Positions 1-6,366 of a stretch of DNA of 10,680 bases are shown here, piece after piece. The position numbers were made by a program, and so were the translations under genes. Source of the stretch: JBDLID01 sp039715055 (GTDB taxonomy: Bacteria > Desulfobacterota > Desulfobulbia > Desulfobulbales > Desulfocapsaceae); the NCBI GenBank assembly GCA_039715055.1, contig JBDLID010000105.1, forward strand, positions 1 to 10,680. The letters run 5' to 3'. Position 1 is the stretch's first letter; every line of letters starts with the position of its first letter. Below the pieces are notes generated by a model. It did not search any database and was not told the DNA's origin. It saw nothing but the letters and a program-made list of their open reading frames with translations.

Positions 1-1
1 G

Positions 2-31
2 TGTGATTTTATGGGAAAAAACCTGGGATGA
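2..31 (+). CDS. possible 3' end of an upstream gene, overlapping the next start by ATGA
   Basis: The frame beginning at base 2 is open to a TGA at 29-31 and would encode an end reading CDFMGKNLG. That stop overlaps the ATG at 28 in the ATGA arrangement typical of translationally coupled operon genes. The frame beginning at base 3 is also open, to a TGA at 39-41 (ending VILWEKTWDEHH), so the true frame cannot be decided from so few codons. Either reading would mean that the GAF-HlyD gene is not the first gene of its operon. No product can be named. Confidence 0.3.
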   Translation, partial: CDFMGKNLG

Positions 32-1869
32 GCATCACTGAAACTTCGGAAGTCATAACAGATCCTTCTGACAGCAGGCCGGAGCTGTGGGCTGATTTTG
101 TCTCCTCCCGCAACGAGGAAGACTACTACCAGAGCTGGCTGGCGCTGCAGAGTGAACAGATCGGGGGTGTCGTTCAGGGGCTGCTGATTGTAAACGATGA
201 CACCCAGCAGTTTAAGCCTGTGGCGAGCTGGCCGGAGAGTGGAACCGAGCCGGAGCGGCTGTCGGATGTCATCGAGCAGGTTCTTGAGGAGCGCTGCGGT
301 CTTCTCCTTGAGCTGGATACTGCTGACCGGTTCGGCATCGCCTACCCGGTGATTATTGATGACGCCCTGTTCGGTGTGGCGGCCCTTGAGGCAGCAGTTA
401 TTGATGAAGCTGAATTGCAGCAGGCAATGGAGAATCTCCAATGGGGGGCCTCCTGGCTCGAGCTGTTGGTCCGCCGCAAGCAGCTTGATGCTGACAAGGC
501 ATTACTGCAGCGCCTCAAGGCGGCGGTGGATCTCCTGGCGGTGACCCTTGGCAAGGAAAGTTTCAGCAGCGCGGCCATTGTTTTTACCACCGAAATGGCC
601 CAGACACTCGACTGCGAGCGGGTCTCCATCGGTTTTAAGCATGGCCGTCACCTCAAGCTTCAGGCCGTCTCCCACAGCGCCGAAGTCGGCAAGAAAATGA
701 ATCTGACCCGGGCCATTGAGCGGGTCATGGAAGAGTCGATTGTCCAGCGGGCTGAAATCGTCTACCCGCCCTTGAGTGACGAGGTGCTCATCAGCCGTGA
801 GCATGAATCACTGTCGCGGCTGCAGTCCATGGCCTGCATCTCCACAGTCCCCCTGAGCAAAGACGAACGTTACTTCGGGGCGCTCACCTGTGAACGGTCT
901 GCCGACAAGCCTTTCACTACCCGGGATGTGGAGTTTATCCGTGGAGTGGCCAGCTTGGTCGGGCCAGCCATGGACAACCAGTATGCCGTTGACCGGCCGT
1001 TGCCCTATAAAATACTGAATAGCGGCAAAACCCTGCTCCAGCGTCTTTTCGGCGCATCCCACCCCGGTCTGAAAGTCGTTACTCTGCTGCTGGCTGGTGT
1101 CGTCTGGTACCTCAGCACGGCAACGGGAGACTACCGGTTAACCGCTGATACGACACTTGAAGGGGCTATTCGGCGTGCGGTTGTTGTTCCCTTTGACGGT
1201 TACATTGACCAGGCAGCGGCCCGTGCCGGTGATGTGGTCGAGAAAGGGGCACTCCTCTGCGCTCTCGATGACCGTGACCTGCGCCTTGAAAAGCTGTCCA
1301 GGTCCAGCAAGTACCGGCAGATGGAGCACCAGCACCAGGAGGCGGTCGCCAAACACAATCGAGCCCAGGCCGCTATTATCAAGGCTCAGCTCAAGCAGCT
1401 TCGGGCGGAAATAGAGCTGACCGAGAGCCGGTTGCAGCGGACCCGGCTGACAGCGCCCTTTGACGGGTTGCTGGTCAGCGGTGATCTCAGTCAGCGGCTG
1501 GGCAGCACGGTTGCCAAGGGAGAGGTGCTTTTCGAGGTAACGCCTCTGGATGCCTACCGGGTGATCCTCAAGGTGGATGAGCGCAGGATTGCTGACGTGC
1601 AGCCCGGTCAGCAGGGAACCCTGGTTCTCTCCTCACTGCCTGACCAGCGCTACTTGTTCGTCGTTGATCAGGTTTCACCGCTGACCAAAACAGAAGAGGG
1701 GCGAAACTACTTTCGCGTCGAGGCCCACCTGAAAAATGTGGATGACAGCCTGCGGCCGGGAATGGAAGGGATCGGTAAAATTTTGATCGATCAGCGTAAA
1801 CTCGTCTCCATCTGGTTCAGGGATCTGGTGGAATGGGTTAAAATGTTCCTGTGGGGCTGGCTGCCCTGA
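28..1869 (+). CDS. GAF-domain/HlyD-type membrane fusion protein (cytoplasmic sensor fused to periplasmic adaptor)
   Basis: This 613-residue protein appears to join a cytoplasmic sensory part to a periplasmic adaptor. Residues about 30-150 look like a divergent GAF-type domain, and about 160-320 look like a clearer GAF domain (segments DCERVSIGF, LKLQAVSHSAEV and YFGALTCER). One hydrophobic span follows at about 348-365 (VVTLLLAGVVWYLS). The rest is HlyD-like: a first lipoyl half near 383-415 (PFDGYIDQAAARAGDVVEKG), a charged helical hairpin at about 418-472, a second lipoyl half near 472-505 (RLTAPFDGLLVSGDL) and a beta-barrel part to the end. In this family such adaptors bridge an inner-membrane transporter and an outer-membrane channel. 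GAF domains usually bind small ligands or mediate dimers; the ligand here is unknown. There is no good Shine-Dalgarno at ATG 28, which fits coupling to an upstream gene. The domain calls are from family resemblance; the sensing role is inferred. Confidence 0.85.
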   Translation: MSITETSEVITDPSDSRPELWADFVSSRNEEDYYQSWLALQSEQIGGVVQGLLIVNDDTQQFKPVASWPESGTEPERLSDVIEQVLEERCGLLLELDTADRFGIAYPVIIDDALFGVAALEAAVIDEAELQQAMENLQWGASWLELLVRRKQLDADKALLQRLKAAVDLLAVTLGKESFSSAAIVFTTEMAQTLDCERVSIGFKHGRHLKLQAVSHSAEVGKKMNLTRAIERVMEESIVQRAEIVYPPLSDEVLISREHESLSRLQSMACISTVPLSKDERYFGALTCERSADKPFTTRDVEFIRGVASLVGPAMDNQYAVDRPLPYKILNSGKTLLQRLFGASHPGLKVVTLLLAGVVWYLSTATGDYRLTADTTLEGAIRRAVVVPFDGYIDQAAARAGDVVEKGALLCALDDRDLRLEKLSRSSKYRQMEHQHQEAVAKHNRAQAAIIKAQLKQLRAEIELTESRLQRTRLTAPFDGLLVSGDLSQRLGSTVAKGEVLFEVTPLDAYRVILKVDERRIADVQPGQQGTLVLSSLPDQRYLFVVDQVSPLTKTEEGRNYFRVEAHLKNVDDSLRPGMEGIGKILIDQRKLVSIWFRDLVEWVKMFLWGWLP

Positions 1870-1896
1870 GCATGTCGGAGGATTGATATTTCTGTA

Positions 1897-1934
1897 AATT
1901 CACCACCTGCGCATTGTGGTGGCTGAGGTGAATT
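1897..1934 (+). promoter_or_regulatory. inverted repeat masking a ribosome binding site before the M50/HlyD gene
   Basis: In the 95-base gap between the first two genes, AATTCACC (1897-1904) and GGTGAATT (1927-1934) are perfect 8-base complements. Competing pairings lie inside: CACCAC (1901-1906) with GTGGTG (1916-1921), and CACCT (1904-1908) with AGGTG (1926-1930). The right arm contains the Shine-Dalgarno-like GAGGTG at 1925-1930, so folding of the mRNA would hide it. There is no T-run after it, so this is not a terminator. Translational control is inferred. Confidence 0.45.
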
Positions 1935-1938
1935 GTCA

Positions 1939-1968
1939 ATGAAGAGAACCGGTGACAGCGTGTCATGA
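1939..1968 (+). CDS. putative 9-residue leader mini-ORF coupled to the M50/HlyD gene
   Basis: An ATG at 1939 opens nine codons (MKRTGDSVS) ending in a TGA at 1966-1968 that overlaps the ATG of the next gene (1965) in an ATGA junction. A strong Shine-Dalgarno, GAGGTG at 1925-1930, lies 8 bases before this ATG, whereas the big gene has only the weaker GGTGA at 1951-1955 (spacing 9). This arrangement would load ribosomes onto the mini-ORF and pass them to the protease/adaptor gene. The same Shine-Dalgarno sits in the arm of the hairpin at 1897-1934. So short an ORF can arise by chance; only its signals support it. Confidence 0.35.
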   Translation: MKRTGDSVS

Positions 1969-4109
1969 GTGAATCCCTTTTCAGTCAATCCTGGTACCGG
2001 GTGGCTTCGCTTAAGCCGCGGTTGAGAAGCCACGTCCAGATCGACCGCCACTGTTACCGGGGGCAGGACTGGTACGTGATTCAGGACAAGTTCACCGGAC
2101 GCCATCACCGTTTCTCACCCGAGGCCTACCAGCTGATCGGACTGATGGACGGCCATCGCAGTCTCGGCCGGATATGGGAGACGGCATGCGCAAATCTTGA
2201 TGCCCATATGCCGACCCAGGACGAGGTGATCGGCCTGCTCTCCATGCTCTCTCGCTCCGATCTCCTCCAGACGTCCGCTCTGCCCAATTTCACAGAACTC
2301 CAGCAGCGTCAGGACAAGGGGCGCAGGCAACGGTTTTTGAGTTCCATCCGCTCACCGGTGTTCCTGCGTATCCCAATCCTCGACCCCGATCGGTTTCTCA
2401 GTGCGACCATCTCATGGGTTAATCCGTTTCTCGGTTGGACGACCATGGTGGTATGGTTCCTGGTGGTTGGCCTTGCCGGTTTTCTTGTAACCGTTCACTG
2501 GACCGATCTGACCAACAACTTTACCGATCAGATGCTGGGGCTGGAGAATCTTCTGCTGGTCAGCCTGCTCTACCCTGTCCTCAAGGCTCTGCATGAGTTC
2601 GCCCACGCCTATATGGTGAAAAAATGGGGGGGAGAGGTGCATGAAATGGGTATTCTCCTCCTGGTTTTTATGCCGATTCCCTACATCGACGCCTCGTCGT
2701 CTCTGGCCTTTCGGGAAAAACATAAGCGTATGCTGGTTGCGGCAGCAGGTATCCTTGTCGAGGTCTTTGTGGCGGCCACGGCCCTGCTGGTCTGGCTCCT
2801 GATCGAACCGGGGGCGGTGCGGGCGGCCGCCTACAACATCATGCTGATTGCCGGTATCTCCACTGTGCTGTTCAACGGCAACCCGCTGCTTCGTTTCGAT
2901 GCCTACTATGTGCTGGCGGACTGGCTTGAAATTCCCAACCTGGGGCAGCGTTCCAACCGCTATCTCGGCTATCTTGTCCAGCGTTACCTGATCGGTGTTG
3001 AACAGCTCGACTCCCAGGTCAGCTCGATGAAAGAGGCCGGCTGGCTGGCCCTCTACGGTGTCACCTCGTTTTGCTATCGGATTTTTATCTCGTTGAGGAT
3101 TGTCCTCTTTGTCGCCGGGAAGTTTTTTGTCATCGGCATGATTCTGGCCATATGGGTGGCCACGGCCATACTGATCACACCGGTTTCCCGGGTAACCAGG
3201 TTTTTACTGAGAGATGCACAGATGAGACAGAAAAGGGGACGGGTTTTCCTCGTCATAGTTCTGCCGATCCTGCTGCTCACAGCAGCACTGTTTTTTGTTC
3301 CGGTTCCCTCCTATACCATTTGTCAGGGGGTGATCCGGGAACCGGAGGAGGCACGGGTCCATGCCGCAGTGGACGGCTTTATCGCAGAAATTGTCACTGC
3401 CAGCGGCAGCAGGGTGGAGCCCGGTGCTGTACTGCTGCGGACAGAAGACCCGCAGCTCGATACCCGGGTACAGCTCCTGGAGGCCCGGCGTGAGGAGTTC
3501 ATTGCCCGTTATAACCTGAGCAAGATTAAAAATATGATCGATGCCAGTATCCTCAAGGAGGCCATCGATCAGATAGAGGCGGAAATTTCCCGTGCCCGCC
3601 AAAGACAGCAGGCCCTTACCGTGCGCTCCAGTGAAGAAGGGGTGTTTGTCCTGCCGCAGGAGGAGGATCTGGCAGGCCGTTTTTTTCATCGCGGTGAAAC
3701 TGTCGGCTACGTGTTGAAACCGGAAAAGATGAGGATACGGGTTGTGGTCTCCCAGGCCCAGGTTGACCAGGTGCGCGGTGATACCCGCAGGGTTGATGTG
3801 CGGCTGGCCGAAGATGTTGACCGCGTCATTCCGGCTGCAATGGTGCGGGAGATTCCGGCGGCCAGCCGTGAGCTGCCAAGTCTCGCGCTGAGCCTTGGCG
3901 GCGGCGGCCGGTTTGCCCTGGACCCGAGAGAACATGAGCGGCTGCAGGTTCTGGAAGGGTTGTTTCAGTTTGAAATAAAGACGCAAAATCCGGTGCCGTA
4001 CCGGATTGAGGAGAGGGTGTTTGTCCGTTTTGAGCACCAGCCCGAGCCTCTTCCAAGCCGTTGGTATCGCAGCATGAGGCGGCTGCTGCTGAGCAGATTT
4101 GCTGTCTGA
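1965..4109 (+). CDS. PqqD-like / M50 site-2-protease-like / HlyD fusion membrane protein
   Basis: A 714-residue polytopic protein. Residues about 20-105 resemble PqqD-like domains (HRFSPEAYQLIGLMDG, then IWETAC and PTQDEVIGLL), which in PqqD and related RiPP recognition elements bind peptide leaders. Membrane spans begin near 157-177. The S2P-type zinc motif HEFAH is at 210-214 inside a hydrophobic helix, and a second conserved motif, FNGNPLLRFDAYY (303-315), supplies the candidate third ligand D312. More spans lie at about 257-281, 290-303 and 366-405. A last span (425-447) leads into a HlyD-like part: a lipoyl-type segment near 463-492, a helical region at 494-550 and a barrel to the end. 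The protease residues look intact, so either intramembrane proteolysis or a non-proteolytic export role is possible. An in-frame stop at 1953 fixes ATG 1965 as the start. It lies 95 bases after the GAF-HlyD gene and 11 bases before the SecA-like gene. Its substrate is unknown. Confidence 0.85.
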   Translation: MSESLFSQSWYRVASLKPRLRSHVQIDRHCYRGQDWYVIQDKFTGRHHRFSPEAYQLIGLMDGHRSLGRIWETACANLDAHMPTQDEVIGLLSMLSRSDLLQTSALPNFTELQQRQDKGRRQRFLSSIRSPVFLRIPILDPDRFLSATISWVNPFLGWTTMVVWFLVVGLAGFLVTVHWTDLTNNFTDQMLGLENLLLVSLLYPVLKALHEFAHAYMVKKWGGEVHEMGILLLVFMPIPYIDASSSLAFREKHKRMLVAAAGILVEVFVAATALLVWLLIEPGAVRAAAYNIMLIAGISTVLFNGNPLLRFDAYYVLADWLEIPNLGQRSNRYLGYLVQRYLIGVEQLDSQVSSMKEAGWLALYGVTSFCYRIFISLRIVLFVAGKFFVIGMILAIWVATAILITPVSRVTRFLLRDAQMRQKRGRVFLVIVLPILLLTAALFFVPVPSYTICQGVIREPEEARVHAAVDGFIAEIVTASGSRVEPGAVLLRTEDPQLDTRVQLLEARREEFIARYNLSKIKNMIDASILKEAIDQIEAEISRARQRQQALTVRSSEEGVFVLPQEEDLAGRFFHRGETVGYVLKPEKMRIRVVVSQAQVDQVRGDTRRVDVRLAEDVDRVIPAAMVREIPAASRELPSLALSLGGGGRFALDPREHERLQVLEGLFQFEIKTQNPVPYRIEERVFVRFEHQPEPLPSRWYRSMRRLLLSRFAV

Positions 4110-4120
4110 ACCATACTTTT

Positions 4121-6112
4121 ATGGCCAACTTCAATATCGCAACCCACCCGGCAACATTTGACCTGAGGCCGGAACGTCCCGATGAGGTCAACAGTACCCT
4201 GGACAGTCTGGTCCATGCTGGTCATGGCAGGATCAAAAAAGCTGTCAGCGGCCACCGCCGGCTGCGCTCCGTTGTCGCCAGGATTAAACGGCGGGGGAAG
4301 CGTTACCGGTCAATGGGGGACCGTTCATTGCGGGAGGAGGTTGACCGGCTGCGTGAAAAAATGACAGCCGATGGACTGTGTACGTCGCACGTGATTGACA
4401 GCTTCAGCCTCATCCGTGAATTCAGTACCAGGATTCTCGGCATGAAACATCATCCCAGCCAGCTGAGCGGCGCACTGATCATGCTGCAGGGCAAGGTCGC
4501 GGAGATGGAGACCGGCGAAGGCAAAACGCTCACCGCAACCCTGCCCGCCGCAACCGCCGCACTGGCCGGTACTCCAGTGCATGTGATCAGCGTCAATGAT
4601 TACCTGACCTCCCGCGACGCCGAGAACATGGGGCCGCTTTACAGGGCCCTGGGCTTACGTGTCGGTTTTGTCGCCCACGGTATGAGCCCCCAGGAAAAAA
4701 GGAATCAGTACCTCTGCGACATCACCTATGTCACCAACAAGGAGCTGGTCTTTGATTATCTGCGGGACCGGCTGACCCTCGGCGAGCGAAGTGATCCCTT
4801 GCAGCTCCAGGCCGAGTATTTGTACGCACGGCAGCACCGGAGCAGGGATCTTCTGCTGCGTGGACTTCACTACGGCATTGTCGATGAGGCGGATTCCATT
4901 CTGATCGATGAGGCAAGGACACCGCTCATCATTTCCGGATCCCATGGCGGGGATGATGAAAAGCAGTTTCTCAGTGAGGCACTGGCACTTGCCGGGAAGT
5001 TAAAAGTCGATGATGATTATGTGCTGAATCAGGCCAAACGTTCCCTGGTGCTGACTGAAACGGGCCGCAAGGAGATCGAGAGTGCGGCGACGCAGCTGGG
5101 ACCGTTGTGGAATGGCCTGGTTCGTCGTGAATCGACAATAAATCGGGCATTGACCGCGCTGCACTATTACCATCCGGACGAGCAGTACCTGGTTCGGGAC
5201 GGCAAGATAGAGATTATCGACGAATTTACCGGCAGGGTGATGGCTGATCGCTCCTGGGAACAGGGACTGCACCAGCTCATTGAGCTCAAGGAGGGGTGTG
5301 AATTGACCCAGAAGCGGGAGACCCTGGCCAAGATCAGCTACCAGAGGTTTTTCCGTCGCTATATCCATCTGGCCGGGATGACCGGTACAGCCCGTGAGGT
5401 CGCCGCTGAACTGTGGTCCACCTATAACCTGGTGACCGTCAAGGTTCCGACCCACCGGCCGCTTATTCGCAACCAGTTGCCGGATAGAATTTTTTCGGAT
5501 AGAAATCAGAAATGGCAGGCCGTTGTCAAACGGATCAGGGAGTTGCATGACCAGGGAAGGCCGGTTCTGGTCGGCACCCGTTCCGTTGCGGCATCGGAAG
5601 AGCTGTCGGAGATGGTCAGCCGTTCGGGTCTGGAGCACCAGGTGCTCAACGCCAGGCAGGATGCGGAAGAGGCGAGGATTATCAGCAGGGCCGGAGAGGC
5701 CGGGGCAGTGACCATCGCCACCAATATGGCCGGCAGGGGCACTGATATTGTCCTCTCCGATGAGGTCAGGGCGTTGGGAGGGTTGCATGTCATCGCCACC
5801 GAGCGTCATGAGGCGGCCCGTATAGACCGCCAGCTGGCCGGCCGCTGCGGGCGCCAGGGGGATCCGGGAAGCCACGAGGCCATGTTGTCCCTTGACGACT
5901 ACCTGCTTGAAGGTCGCCAGGATGAGCTGGCGACGCGTATGGTCAGACAGGTGGCGGAAAAGTTTCCAGCACTGGGCGATTTTATAACCCGCTGGCTGAT
6001 GAGCAGAACCCAGAAGAGTGTTGAGCAGTATCACGCCAGGGTGCGAAAGGAGTTGTTCCGCCAGTCACAGAACCAGGGCAGCCTGCTGTCTTTTTCGGGA
6101 CGGCTGGAATAA
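4121..6112 (+). CDS. short SecA-like preprotein translocase ATPase lacking the C-terminal scaffold
   Basis: Residue numbers are from ATG 4121 (663 aa). SecA signatures occur in order: Walker A TGEGKT at 131-136, VNDYLTSRDAENMGP from 158, FDYLRD at 211-216, the DEAD-type box VDEADSILIDEARTPLIISG at 254-273, an intact cross-linking domain (PPXD) leading to YQRFFRRY, LAGMTGTA at 417-424, TNMAGRGTD at 534-542, and motif VI GRCGRQGDPGS at 574-584. Bacterial housekeeping SecA is about 800-900 residues. This protein ends about 80 residues after motif VI, at the beginning of the long scaffold helix, so the helical wing, most of the scaffold, IRA1 and the zinc-binding tail are absent. The ATPase residues look functional. 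A TTG at 4061 would extend it by 20 residues but would overlap the previous gene; neither start has a clear Shine-Dalgarno. Placement between adaptor genes suggests a dedicated accessory motor rather than the general SecA. Confidence 0.9.
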   Translation: MANFNIATHPATFDLRPERPDEVNSTLDSLVHAGHGRIKKAVSGHRRLRSVVARIKRRGKRYRSMGDRSLREEVDRLREKMTADGLCTSHVIDSFSLIREFSTRILGMKHHPSQLSGALIMLQGKVAEMETGEGKTLTATLPAATAALAGTPVHVISVNDYLTSRDAENMGPLYRALGLRVGFVAHGMSPQEKRNQYLCDITYVTNKELVFDYLRDRLTLGERSDPLQLQAEYLYARQHRSRDLLLRGLHYGIVDEADSILIDEARTPLIISGSHGGDDEKQFLSEALALAGKLKVDDDYVLNQAKRSLVLTETGRKEIESAATQLGPLWNGLVRRESTINRALTALHYYHPDEQYLVRDGKIEIIDEFTGRVMADRSWEQGLHQLIELKEGCELTQKRETLAKISYQRFFRRYIHLAGMTGTAREVAAELWSTYNLVTVKVPTHRPLIRNQLPDRIFSDRNQKWQAVVKRIRELHDQGRPVLVGTRSVAASEELSEMVSRSGLEHQVLNARQDAEEARIISRAGEAGAVTIATNMAGRGTDIVLSDEVRALGGLHVIATERHEAARIDRQLAGRCGRQGDPGSHEAMLSLDDYLLEGRQDELATRMVRQVAEKFPALGDFITRWLMSRTQKSVEQYHARVRKELFRQSQNQGSLLSFSGRLE

Positions 6113-6119
6113 CAGGCCG

Positions 6120-6147
6120 TTGAAAAATCACTACGCATGGCCATAAT
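6120..6147 (+). promoter_or_regulatory. candidate sigma70-type promoter for the gene starting at 6367
   Basis: Just after the SecA-like gene, TTGAAA (6120-6125, five of six matches to the -35 consensus) is separated by 16 bases from CATAAT (6142-6147, five of six matches to the -10 consensus). Transcription would begin around 6154, giving a leader of roughly 210 bases that contains the structured element and small ORF described next. This is motif matching only. Confidence 0.4.
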
Positions 6148-6236
6148 AGATATTTTTTCTGATTACCTACAATCCTCAGCCATGGTATTTAATAACTGAA
6201 TAGAGGATGAGGTTTTTGACAGACCAGGGGTGATAT

Positions 6237-6326
6237 ATGTTTGATTTGAGGGTGTTCCGCAGTCCGGACGGCTGCGGTCAGGCCCCCATGGATGGGTTTA
6301 TGGCGTCCCACAAATCAAACAGATAG
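6237..6326 (+). CDS. putative 29-residue small ORF with a strong ribosome binding site
   Basis: ATG at 6237 follows AGGGG (6226-6230) with 6 bases between, one of the best Shine-Dalgarno signals in the window. It opens 29 codons, starting MFDLRVF and ending KSNR, closed by TAG at 6324-6326; the next gene starts at 6367. The peptide is mildly basic, has one cysteine (residue 13) and has neither a hydrophobic segment nor a clear double-glycine leader. Its coding span coincides almost exactly with the inverted repeat at 6238-6321, so the apparent ORF may be incidental to an RNA structure. Alternatives are a leader peptide for attenuation or a short secreted peptide. No homologue is recognised. 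Confidence 0.3.
   Translation: MFDLRVFRSPDGCGQAPMDGFMASHKSNR
6238..6321 (+). promoter_or_regulatory. long-stem, multi-hairpin structured element in the leader of the periplasmic adaptor gene
   Basis: TGTTTGATTTG (6238-6248) and CAAATCAAACA (6311-6321) are perfect 11-base complements; after an A-A mismatch, GGG (6250-6252) pairs with CCC (6307-6309). Inside is a second hairpin, CCGCAGTC (6257-6264) with GGCTGCGG (6270-6277), eight pairs including one G-T, around a 5-base loop. A third, weaker one follows: GCC (6282-6284) with GGC (6302-6304), and CCCA (6285-6288) with TGGG (6293-6296). The fold resembles a three-way junction. I do not recognise a known riboswitch or ribozyme core. No T-run follows, so it is not a simple terminator. 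The complementarity is visible in the sequence; function as RNA, or as a DNA operator, is inferred. Confidence 0.5.
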
Positions 6327-6366
6327 AGGCAATGCCGGCCGGATAAAGATCAGACGGAGAACAGAT

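Noticed and set aside
4061..4120. TTG 4061 as start of the SecA-like protein
   Set aside because: It overlaps the previous gene by 49 bases, has no Shine-Dalgarno and adds residues that do not resemble a SecA N-terminus.
5000..6034. 344-codon open frame on the minus strand inside the SecA-like gene, and a similar 277-codon one at 3204-4037
   Set aside because: Both lie opposite strongly recognisable genes, their translations resemble no protein family, and they are expected in GC-rich coding DNA.
6136..6184. Inverted repeat CATGGC/GCCATG around the promoter region
   Set aside because: Only six bases with a 37-base separation, which is expected by chance.
6216..6221. Perfect -35 hexamer TTGACA before the structured element
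   Set aside because: No acceptable -10 box lies 16-18 bases downstream; the nearest, TATGTT, has a 14-base spacer. The promoter at 6120-6147 matches better.
6238..6321. Integron attC site, hammerhead-type ribozyme or rho-independent terminator
   Set aside because: The ends lack the RYYYAAC/GTTRRRY core sites, no integrase or cassette is seen, the hammerhead core sequences are absent, and no T-run follows the stem.
6292..6366. Upstream ATG 6292 as start of the periplasmic adaptor
   Set aside because: It would place 25 charged residues before a clear signal peptide, whereas ATG 6367 has a good Shine-Dalgarno and begins the signal peptide directly.
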